This document shows, piece by piece, positions 25,998-33,196 of a stretch of 64,000 bases of DNA. A program made the translations under genes and the position numbers. Below the pieces are notes generated by a model. It saw only the letters and a list, made by a program, of their open reading frames with translations, did no database searches and was not told the origin of the DNA. The stretch spans positions 310,001 to 374,000 of the forward strand of contig JANSXC010000003.1 in the NCBI GenBank assembly GCA_024743115.1, in the 5' to 3' direction. The first letter of the stretch is position 1. Each line of letters opens with the position of its first letter. The stretch comes from a bacterium (GTDB taxonomy: Bacteria; Planctomycetota; UBA1135; UBA2386).

Positions 25998-26627
25998 ATG
26001 AACTACGCCAAGAACACGAAACTCGGCATCAAGCTCGCGCTTGGGCTGACCGTCGCGCTGCTCGCGAGCTGCCGCGGCGGCACCAGCGAGAAGCCGCCGG
26101 TCCATCCGGTGCTGGACATGGACTTCCAGCAGAAGGTCAAGACGCAGTCGGCGAACGCGTTCTTCGCCAACGGCCGCGGAATGCGGATGCCGATCACCGA
26201 CGTGAACGGCCAGGTCGCCGTCGTCGCCCGCGGTTCCCTGCCGGACGCCAAACTCACCAACCGCGACGCAGCCGGCGGGTTCGTCACCAGCAACCCGGTG
26301 CCGATCAGCGAAGCCGTGCTCGCGCGCGGCCAGCGCCAGTTCGACATCTACTGCGCGGTCTGCCACGGCTACTCCGGCCAGGGCGGTCACAAGGTCCACG
26401 GCAACGGCCTCGTCGGCCGCCGCTGGCCCGTGCTGATCCCCAACTTCCACTTCGAGCCCGACAAGGGTGAGGTCGAGAACCGCGTCGCGATGATGCCCGA
26501 CGGGGAGTACTTCGAAGTCATCTCCAACGGCAAGAACACGATGCCGGCCTACGGCGCGCGTCTCAGCCCCGAAGATCGCTGGGCGATCGTCCACTACGTC
26601 CGTGTCCTCCAGAGCCTCAGCAAGTAG
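25998..26627 (+). CDS. actE: Alternative complex III subunit ActE, monoheme cytochrome c lipoprotein
   Basis: A 209-residue lipoprotein. Its signal peptide ends in the lipobox LLASC (Cys near residue 24), so it should be lipid-anchored on the periplasmic side. One heme-binding motif, CAVCH, lies in YCAVCHGYSGQGGHKVHGNG, and the distal methionine is probably in NTMPAYG. ActE is the mono-heme cytochrome of ACIII that can hand electrons to soluble cytochrome c or directly to the fused heme domain of CoxB. The start is ATG 25998, five nt after the actD stop. A longer overlapping frame upstream is a shadow of actD. Confidence 0.92.
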   Translation: MNYAKNTKLGIKLALGLTVALLASCRGGTSEKPPVHPVLDMDFQQKVKTQSANAFFANGRGMRMPITDVNGQVAVVARGSLPDAKLTNRDAAGGFVTSNPVPISEAVLARGQRQFDIYCAVCHGYSGQGGHKVHGNGLVGRRWPVLIPNFHFEPDKGEVENRVAMMPDGEYFEVISNGKNTMPAYGARLSPEDRWAIVHYVRVLQSLSK

Positions 26628-26630
26628 CCG

Positions 26631-27947
26631 ATGACCACTGCGAATCTGACTGCCCCCAGCGTCGAACAGCTGGCGCCGAACCTGAAGGCGAAGGTCGAGC
26701 CGGGCGCGCTCGCGACCGCGCAGATGGCATTCCTTGCCATCGGCGTGCTTCTGATCGGCGCATCCTGGTTCTCCGGGCACTTCTACTTCTCGTACCTCGT
26801 GGGCTACATGGGCGTGCTGGGCATCGTGCTCTGCGCCCTGTTCTTCACGATGGTCCAGCACATCACGCGCGCCGGTTGGAGCGTGACGGTGCGACGGGTC
26901 GCCGAGAACATGTCGTGGACGATCCTGCCGCTGCTGCTGCTGTTCATCCCGGTGCTGATCGGCTCGCACGACATCTACCACCACTGGATGGACGCGCAGA
27001 TCACCGACCCCAAGGCCGCCGACTATGACGGCGTGCTCGCGGGCAAGTCCGCGTGGTTGAACAGCACGTTCTTCTTCGTCCGCGTCTTCATCTACTTCGC
27101 GATCTGGATCGCACTCGCCTGGTTCTTCCGCAGCAACTCGCTGAAGCAGGACCAGACCGGTGACCCAGCGATCACGATGAAGCTCTCGCGCGTCGCCGCG
27201 CCGGGCCTCTTCCTGTTCGCGCTGTCGATCACGTTCGCGGCGTTCGACTGGATCATGTCGATCGACCCGCACTGGTTCAGCACGATCTTCGGCGTGACCT
27301 ACTTCGCGGGCGGCTACATGGCCTTCCTCGCGTTCACGATCCTGTTGTGCCGCTGGCTCAACGCCCGGGGCTACCTCAAGGAAGCGGTCACCACCGAGCA
27401 CTACCACGACCTCGGCAAGTTCCTGTTCACCTTCATGGTGTTCTGGACCTACACGAACTTCAGCCAGTTCATGCTGATCTACTACGCCAACCTCCCGGAG
27501 GAGACGCACTGGTTCGCCGTGCGCGCTCAGGAGGGCTGGGGTGCAATCGGCATGATCCTGATCGTCGGGCACTTCCTGTTCCCGTTCGCCTTCCTGCTCT
27601 CGCGCCACGTCAAGCGCAGCGGCCTCGGCCTGAGCTTCGGCGCGATCTTCCTGCTCGTGATCCACTGCTTCGACATGCAGTTCCTGATCCTCCCGGGCAA
27701 CACGGGTGGCCACGGCCACGGCGCGGGAACCGAAAACGGTGCCGAGCACGCACACGGTGCCGCGGGTGGCACGTTCGGTGAGCAGTTCGGCGAATACCTG
27801 CACAACGTCAGCTGGGCCGACTTCGGCTGCTTCGCCGGTCTGCTCGCCATCGTCGCGGGCCTGACGATCTTCAACATCCGCCGCACCAACCTGGTGCCGG
27901 TGCGCGATCCGCGTCTCGCGGAGTCGCTACACTTCCAGAACTTCTGA
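26631..27947 (+). CDS. actF: Alternative complex III subunit ActF, polytopic membrane protein
   Basis: A 438-residue integral membrane protein with about ten hydrophobic helices, paralogous to ActC in known complexes but shorter. Landmarks include GSHDIYHHWMDAQ, FFVRVFIYFAIWI, FDWIMSIDPHWFSTIFG and FWTYTNFSQFMLIYYANLPEET, the last of which is strongly conserved in ActF. A His/Gly-rich loop near 363-381 (GHGHGAGTENGAEHAHG) adds to the His-rich segments of ActB and ActC. It starts 3 bp after actE. Its role is structural and probably in proton movement; quinone is thought to bind mainly to ActC. Confidence 0.92.
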   Translation: MTTANLTAPSVEQLAPNLKAKVEPGALATAQMAFLAIGVLLIGASWFSGHFYFSYLVGYMGVLGIVLCALFFTMVQHITRAGWSVTVRRVAENMSWTILPLLLLFIPVLIGSHDIYHHWMDAQITDPKAADYDGVLAGKSAWLNSTFFFVRVFIYFAIWIALAWFFRSNSLKQDQTGDPAITMKLSRVAAPGLFLFALSITFAAFDWIMSIDPHWFSTIFGVTYFAGGYMAFLAFTILLCRWLNARGYLKEAVTTEHYHDLGKFLFTFMVFWTYTNFSQFMLIYYANLPEETHWFAVRAQEGWGAIGMILIVGHFLFPFAFLLSRHVKRSGLGLSFGAIFLLVIHCFDMQFLILPGNTGGHGHGAGTENGAEHAHGAAGGTFGEQFGEYLHNVSWADFGCFAGLLAIVAGLTIFNIRRTNLVPVRDPRLAESLHFQNF

Positions 27948-27960
27948 TCCCCAGACCGAC

Positions 27961-28281
27961 ATGTCTACCGCAACGCAAGAGAAGCCTGCGTCGTCGCCCG
28001 CATCGCCCGAGATGCCGGCGCCGCACGACATGGAGAACGACATCGACGCCAAGTCCGCCACCTGGTGGGTCCTGATCGGCACGGTCGTCCTCTTCATCTC
28101 GCTGTGGGCCATGGTGCCGATCTTCGTCCGCATCCAGGAAGAAGAGCGGGTTCGCAAGGTCGACGACACGCCGAACGCCGAGCTCGAAGAAGTGCGCGAG
28201 GCGCAGAACGACTTTCTCGGCGGCGCCAACCCGATGCGCAAGAGCCTCGACCAGGCGATGCGCGACGCCCTGAAGAAGTAG
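27961..28281 (+). CDS. Small single-pass membrane protein in the ACIII-oxidase operon
   Basis: A 106-residue protein. The N-terminus is acidic and Pro-rich, followed by one transmembrane helix (about 37-57, TWWVLIGTVVLFISLWAMVPI), and a charged C-terminal helix with EEERVRKVDD and NPMRKSLDQAMRDAL. It starts 13 bp after actF and precedes the SCO gene. It has no heme, copper or iron-sulfur motif. I do not recognise a named family; extra small subunits exist in some ACIII complexes, so it may be a structural subunit of ACIII or of the ACIII-oxidase supercomplex (inference). Confidence 0.75.
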   Translation: MSTATQEKPASSPASPEMPAPHDMENDIDAKSATWWVLIGTVVLFISLWAMVPIFVRIQEEERVRKVDDTPNAELEEVREAQNDFLGGANPMRKSLDQAMRDALKK

Positions 28282-28346
28282 CGACCTACCAACCGCCACA
28301 CGAAGTAGGCAGTTCGCCGCCGCCGAACACATCCTATCCCCCTCGA

Positions 28347-29225
28347 ATGAACCGACTCACGACCATCACCGCCGCGCTCGCGATCAGCGCCCTGGTCCCC
28401 GCTCCCGGGGCACTGGGCGTGAGGGCCCAGGGTGCGGGCATGGCGCCGTCGAGGACGATCGAGGCCAAGATCGAAGCGGCTTCCATGGTCGATCGGATCG
28501 GCCAGCGGGTCGATCCCACGCTCACCTTCACCGACGAACGCGGCTACCCGTTCGGCCTCAAGCAGCTCTTCCCGGGCGAGCGCCCGGTCATCCTGCTGCT
28601 CGGCTACTACAGCTGCCCGGCGATGTGCGGCCAGGTGCTCGACGCCACGCTGCGCGCACTCAACGACGTCGCGCTCGAGCCGGGCACCGACTATCAGCTG
28701 CTCAACGTCTCGATCGATCCCAAGGAAACGGCCGAGGTGGCGAAGGCGCGCAAAGACGCCTTCCTGCCCAAGTTCGCGAAGATCGGCGCAACGGACGGCT
28801 GGCGCGTCTGCGTGGGTGAGGAGAACGCCTCGAGGGCCCTCGCGGACCAGGTCGGCTTCCGCTTCTACTGGTCGGAGCACACCAACCAATACGCGCACCC
28901 GCCGGCGATCGTCTTCCTCACGAAGACCGGCATCGTGAGCCGGGTGATCGTCAACACGGAATACGATCCCGAGGATTTGCGCCTCGCACTGGTCGAAGCC
29001 AGCGAAGGCACCCTCGGTGACTTCTGGGATCAGGTCCGGCTGAACTGCCTGACGTTCGATTCCCGCACCAACAGCTACTCCCTGACCGCGATGACGATCC
29101 TCCGCATCGGCGGCGCCGCGACCCTGCTGGCGCTCGGGCTGATGATCTTCATCCTGGTTCGTCGCGAACGGCGCACCCGCCCTGCGTTCCCCGCAGATGG
29201 GGCCGCCGCGACCGAAACCGCCTAG
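28347..29225 (+). CDS. SCO1/SenC-type copper chaperone for oxidase CuA assembly
   Basis: A 292-residue protein with a signal sequence (LTTITAALAISALVPAPGAL), then a thioredoxin-like fold carrying the SCO copper motif CPAMC (Cys 90 and Cys 94) within LLGYYSCPAMCGQVLD. The third copper ligand is probably the His of QYAHPPAIVFLTK. A C-terminal transmembrane helix (about 251-272) is extra relative to many SCO proteins and is common in versions encoded in ACIII-oxidase operons. It would deliver copper or reduce the CuA cysteines of CoxB, encoded directly downstream. The ATG at 28347 follows an intergenic gap of 65 bp. Confidence 0.88.
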   Translation: MNRLTTITAALAISALVPAPGALGVRAQGAGMAPSRTIEAKIEAASMVDRIGQRVDPTLTFTDERGYPFGLKQLFPGERPVILLLGYYSCPAMCGQVLDATLRALNDVALEPGTDYQLLNVSIDPKETAEVAKARKDAFLPKFAKIGATDGWRVCVGEENASRALADQVGFRFYWSEHTNQYAHPPAIVFLTKTGIVSRVIVNTEYDPEDLRLALVEASEGTLGDFWDQVRLNCLTFDSRTNSYSLTAMTILRIGGAATLLALGLMIFILVRRERRTRPAFPADGAAATETA

Positions 29226-29268
29226 TCCAACACATACCCCGTCCAGAACGCCCAGCCCGAGACCATCC

Positions 29269-30321
29269 GTGTTCACGACATTGATCCAAGATCCTCCCGC
29301 GGCGGCCACGCCGCAGGGTCCTGACTACGCCACCGGGATCGCCACCGAGACCGACAAGTGGGGGCAGCTCACCAAGCTGGCGAGCACCTTCGACGACGTC
29401 GACGGGCTGTTCTACTTCACCTACGTGGTCTGCATCTTCTTCTTCGTGCTGATCACGGGCGCGCTGCTCTACTCGGTCGTGCGCTACCGGCGGAAGACCT
29501 ACGATCAACCCGCGGCCTCGAACGTGACGCACAACACGCCGCTCGAAGTCATCTGGACGGTCATTCCGCTGCTGATCGTGATGGTCATGTTCGCCTGGGG
29601 CTTCAAGGGCAGCCTCGACATGACGTACGTGCCGAGTGACGCGCGTCAGTACAAGGCGACGGCCAGCCAGTGGAACTGGCTGTTCCACTACCCGAACGAC
29701 CCGGCCAAGAGCCGCAACGAGCTCTGGGTCGAAATCGGCAAGCCCGCCGAGTTCCTGCTCGAGTCGACGGACGTGCTGCACGCGTTCTTCCTGCCCTCGC
29801 AGCGCGTCAAGCGGGACATCGTGCCCGGTCGCTACCAGTCGGTCTGGTTCACGCCGACCGAACTCGGTGAGTTCCATCTCTTCTGCGCCGAGTACTGCGG
29901 TCTCGATCACTCGAAGATGTACGCCAAGATGCACGTCGTAACGGCCGAAGAGTACGCCGATCGGCCGTGGGACACCTTCGACGACAGCACGCCGGAAGCC
30001 GCGATCAAGAGTGGTGAGTCGATCTACCAGAGCGCGTGCTACAGCTGCCACTCGGTCGACGGCTCGAAATTGACGGGCCCGAGCTGGAAGGGCCTGTTCG
30101 AGAAGTCCGGCGACCAGATCGTCGGCGCCAAGCGCGAGGTGATCGCTGGCGGCGCCACCCAGACGGTGACCGTCGACTTCGACTACATCAAGGAGTCGAT
30201 TCACGATCCCGAAGCCAAGAAGGCCGTCGGCTACGAGAACGCCAACATGACGCCCTTCAAGGACCTCAATGACCGCCAGATCAAGGCCGTCATTGCATAC
30301 ATGAAGACCCTCGCCCAGTAG
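29269..30321 (+). CDS. coxB: caa3-type cytochrome c oxidase subunit II with fused cytochrome c domain
   Basis: A 350-residue protein. Two transmembrane helices (about 48-72 and 93-113) are followed by the cupredoxin domain with the CuA ligands: His in HAFFLP (171) and [12 protein letters not shown] (Cys 206, Cys 210, His 214, Met 217). A C-terminal cytochrome c domain with CYSCH (257-261) defines the caa3 type; its axial Met is likely in NANMTPF. The start is uncertain. I chose GTG 29269, since the longer frame upstream overlaps the SCO gene and is Pro-rich; TTG 29281 is an alternative. It lies 19 bp before coxA. Confidence 0.92.
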   Translation: MFTTLIQDPPAAATPQGPDYATGIATETDKWGQLTKLASTFDDVDGLFYFTYVVCIFFFVLITGALLYSVVRYRRKTYDQPAASNVTHNTPLEVIWTVIPLLIVMVMFAWGFKGSLDMTYVPSDARQYKATASQWNWLFHYPNDPAKSRNELWVEIGKPAEFLLESTDVLHAFFLPSQRVKRDIVPGRYQSVWFTPTELGEFHLFCAEYCGLDHSKMYAKMHVVTAEEYADRPWDTFDDSTPEAAIKSGESIYQSACYSCHSVDGSKLTGPSWKGLFEKSGDQIVGAKREVIAGGATQTVTVDFDYIKESIHDPEAKKAVGYENANMTPFKDLNDRQIKAVIAYMKTLAQ

Positions 30322-30340
30322 GTCCAAGGAGCAACCAACG

Positions 30341-31999
30341 ATGACCACGCAAGTTCCTCCCGTCGAGACCGCCACCCCCGGCGTCGAGACCGAACGGAAG
30401 ACCTACCTCAACGTCACCAAGGGCTTCATGTCCTGGGCCGGCACGCTCGATCACAAGCGCATCGGCCTGATGTACCTGATCGGGACCTCCGCGGCACTGC
30501 TCGCGGGCGGCCTGTTCGCCCTGCTCGTGCGACTGCACCTGTGGGAGCCGACGGGCATGCTGTTCGACAACGCGGAATACAACCAGGTGTTCACGCTCCA
30601 CGGCGTGTTCATGGTGTTCCTGTTCGTCATTCCGGCGATCCCTGCAGCGCTCGGCAACATGATCCTGCCGCTGCAGCTCGGCGCGATCGACGTGGCACTG
30701 CCGCGCCTCAATCTGCTGAGCTTCTACCTGTGGGTCACGGGCGCGATCTTCGCGATCCTGGCGATCGTTGCGGGTGGCTTCGACACCGGCTGGACGTTCT
30801 ACACCCCGTACAGTCTCTACACGCAACAGGCGGTGGGGCTGATCGGGATGGGCGTGTTCATCCTCGGCTTCAGCTCGATCTTCACGGGGCTCAACTTCAT
30901 CGTCACCGTGCACAAGCTGCGCGCGCCGGGTCTGACCTGGTTCCGCATGCCGCTGTTCATCTGGGCGCTGTATGCGACCTCGATCCTGCAGGTGCTCGCG
31001 ACGCCGGTGCTCGGCATCACAGTCCTCCTGGTCGCGATCGAACGCCTCTACCACATTGGCATCTTCGATCCGCGCCTCGGTGGTGACGCGGTGCTCTTCG
31101 AGCACTTCTTCTGGTTCTACAGCCACCCGGCCGTCTACATCATGGTGCTGCCGGCCTTCGGCATCATCAGTGAGCTGGTCACGGTCCACTCGCGCAAGCC
31201 GCTGTTCGGCTACAAGCTGATCGCCTTCAGCTCGCTCGCGATCGCGATCATCAGCTTCCTCGTGTGGGGCCACCACATGTTCACGTCGGGGCAGTCGACC
31301 TACGCGATGTTCGCGTTCTCGTTCCTGACGTTCTTCGTGGCGATCCCGACCGCGATCAAGGAGTTCTCGTGGGTGGCGACGGTGTGGAAGGGCTCGATCG
31401 CCCTCAACTCGCCGATGCTCTACACGCTGGCGTTCCTGATCATCTTCGCGATCGGCGGCCTCACGGGCGTCATCCTCGGCGCACTCAACGTCGACATCCA
31501 CCTGCACGACACCTACTTCGTCGTCGCGCACTTCCACTACGTGATGATGGGCTCGATCGCTCTCGCGTTCTTCGCGGGCCTGCACCACTGGTGGCCGAAG
31601 ATGTTCGGGGTGATGTACAACGAGACTCACGCCAAGATCTCGTGCGCGTTGATCTTCATTGGCTTCAACGCCACGTTCATCCCGCAGTTCATCATGGGCA
31701 GCCGCGGCATGCCGCGCCGCTACGCGACCTACGTGCCGGACTACGAGCCGTACCACAAGGCTTCGACGATCGGCGCCATGGTCCTCGGGGTCGGCGTTGC
31801 CTTCATGGTCTACTACCTCGTGGTTTCGCTGCTTCAGAAGAAGCGCGCGATGGAGAACCAGTGGGGCGGAGTCACCCTCGAGTGGGAGACCCCGACGCCG
31901 CCGCCGCTCGAGAACTTCTCCAAGCCGCCGGTCGTGACCAACGAGGTCTACGACTACTCGAAGCTCGACCTCGAAACGACGATCACGCCGGCCAAGTAG
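30341..31999 (+). CDS. coxA: Cytochrome c oxidase subunit I (heme-copper oxidase)
   Basis: A 552-residue catalytic subunit with twelve hydrophobic helices. Conserved elements are [15 protein letters not shown] (heme a ligand His), [18 protein letters not shown] (CuB His and the cross-linked Tyr), WGHHMFTSG (two CuB His) and [17 protein letters not shown] (heme a3 and heme a His ligands). The segment with YSHPAVYI makes this an A-type enzyme. It reduces oxygen to water and pumps protons. AAGGAG lies upstream of the ATG. The C-terminus extends into a Pro-rich cytosolic tail. It is in operon with coxB and coxC. Confidence 0.96.
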   Translation: MTTQVPPVETATPGVETERKTYLNVTKGFMSWAGTLDHKRIGLMYLIGTSAALLAGGLFALLVRLHLWEPTGMLFDNAEYNQVFTLHGVFMVFLFVIPAIPAALGNMILPLQLGAIDVALPRLNLLSFYLWVTGAIFAILAIVAGGFDTGWTFYTPYSLYTQQAVGLIGMGVFILGFSSIFTGLNFIVTVHKLRAPGLTWFRMPLFIWALYATSILQVLATPVLGITVLLVAIERLYHIGIFDPRLGGDAVLFEHFFWFYSHPAVYIMVLPAFGIISELVTVHSRKPLFGYKLIAFSSLAIAIISFLVWGHHMFTSGQSTYAMFAFSFLTFFVAIPTAIKEFSWVATVWKGSIALNSPMLYTLAFLIIFAIGGLTGVILGALNVDIHLHDTYFVVAHFHYVMMGSIALAFFAGLHHWWPKMFGVMYNETHAKISCALIFIGFNATFIPQFIMGSRGMPRRYATYVPDYEPYHKASTIGAMVLGVGVAFMVYYLVVSLLQKKRAMENQWGGVTLEWETPTPPPLENFSKPPVVTNEVYDYSKLDLETTITPAK

Positions 32000-32045
32000 C
32001 CCGCGCCGCCGCCAACCGCACTCTCAAGTCACTCGATCCTCCAAC

Positions 32046-32780
32046 ATGAGTCACGACGACCATCACTCGGTAGTGATTCCGGCGCCCGGGCCTGAGTTCA
32101 AGCCCCACACCGTCGCGCATCACTTCGACACGCCCGTGCAGGAGTTCCAGTCCGCCAAGCTCGGCTTCTGGCTGTTCCTGGCGACGGAAATCCTGCTCTT
32201 CGGCGGGCTGTTCGCGGCCTACTTCTACTTCCACGAGCAGTACCCCGAGACGTTCGTCGTCGGCGGCAAGCAGCTCGACTGGCGCCTCGGCGGCCTCAAC
32301 ACCTGCGTGCTCCTGCTGAGCTCGTGGACGATGGCCATGGGTGTGCGCGCGGCGCAGACCAGCCAGAAGAAGAAGCTCCTGATGTATTGCGGCCTGACCG
32401 TGCTCGGCGCCGCGATCTTCATGGTCATCAAGTTCTTCGAGTACAAGGCCAAGTCGGATCACGGGCTGTTCGTGTTCTCGGAGATGCTCGGGGGCTATGA
32501 CACTGCGACCGGCCAGCTGCCGTGGTTCACGGACATCCACGGCGTGATGGCCGGGGTGCCTCACGGTCACATGTTCTTCGCGATCTACGTGACGATGACG
32601 GGCATCCACGGATTGCACGTCATCATCGGCGCGGGTCTCATCATCTGGATCATGTTCGGCGCCGCGAAGGGGCGCTTCCACGCCGGCTACTATCTGCCCG
32701 TCGACCTGGTTGGCCTCTACTGGCACCTCGTTGACCTGATCTGGATCTTCTTGTTCCCCTTGCTCTATCTGGTGCCCTGA
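32046..32780 (+). CDS. coxC: Cytochrome c oxidase subunit III
   Basis: A 244-residue membrane protein with about six or seven helices. Subunit III features include KLGFWLFLATEILLFGGLFAAY, with the lipid-binding Glu, and the C-terminal HGLHVIIGAGLI and YWHLVDLIWIFLFPLLYL. The N-terminus starts with a short His-rich stretch (MSHDDHHS). Its last codon overlaps the start of coxD (ATGA), indicating translational coupling. It stabilises the proton-pumping core of the oxidase. Confidence 0.94.
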   Translation: MSHDDHHSVVIPAPGPEFKPHTVAHHFDTPVQEFQSAKLGFWLFLATEILLFGGLFAAYFYFHEQYPETFVVGGKQLDWRLGGLNTCVLLLSSWTMAMGVRAAQTSQKKKLLMYCGLTVLGAAIFMVIKFFEYKAKSDHGLFVFSEMLGGYDTATGQLPWFTDIHGVMAGVPHGHMFFAIYVTMTGIHGLHVIIGAGLIIWIMFGAAKGRFHAGYYLPVDLVGLYWHLVDLIWIFLFPLLYLVP

Positions 32781-33184
32781 TGAGTGACGCCCACGACAGC
32801 CACGGCGATTTCGGCGACCTGCAGATGGGGACGCATCACGTCTCCAGCGCGCTGCAGTTCACGAGTGTCCTGATCGCCCTGCTTTTCCTCACGATCATCA
32901 CGGTCGCGGTCGCTCAGTTCGACTTCGGTGGCGCCAACATGCTGATCGCCATGGGTATCGCGAGCGTCAAGGCGGCGCTCGTGATCCTGTTCTTCATGCA
33001 CGTGAAGTACGACACGGCGATCAACAAGATCATGTTCCTGAGCTCTTTCTTGTTCTTGTCGCTGCTGTTCATCTTCACGCTCGCCGACCGCGCGACGCGC
33101 CAGATGGATCACCGCGCGCACACGATCAAGACGCCGGTCGCTTCCGAGTGGGTGCACCCGAATACCCTGAACAGCGACCACTAA
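32780..33184 (+). CDS. coxD: Cytochrome c oxidase subunit IV
   Basis: A 134-residue protein with three hydrophobic helices (about 30-52, 57-75 and 86-104). It matches the prokaryotic subunit IV family, including ASVKAALVILFFMHVKYDTAINK. The N-terminus has a His/Asp-rich stretch (SDAHDSHGDFGD). The start is the ATG overlapping the coxC stop. The stop codon TAA at 33182 lies in the same reading frame as the SNF2 helicase gene that follows. Confidence 0.9.
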   Translation: MSDAHDSHGDFGDLQMGTHHVSSALQFTSVLIALLFLTIITVAVAQFDFGGANMLIAMGIASVKAALVILFFMHVKYDTAINKIMFLSSFLFLSLLFIFTLADRATRQMDHRAHTIKTPVASEWVHPNTLNSDH

Positions 33185-33196
33185 GGGGCGACTACG

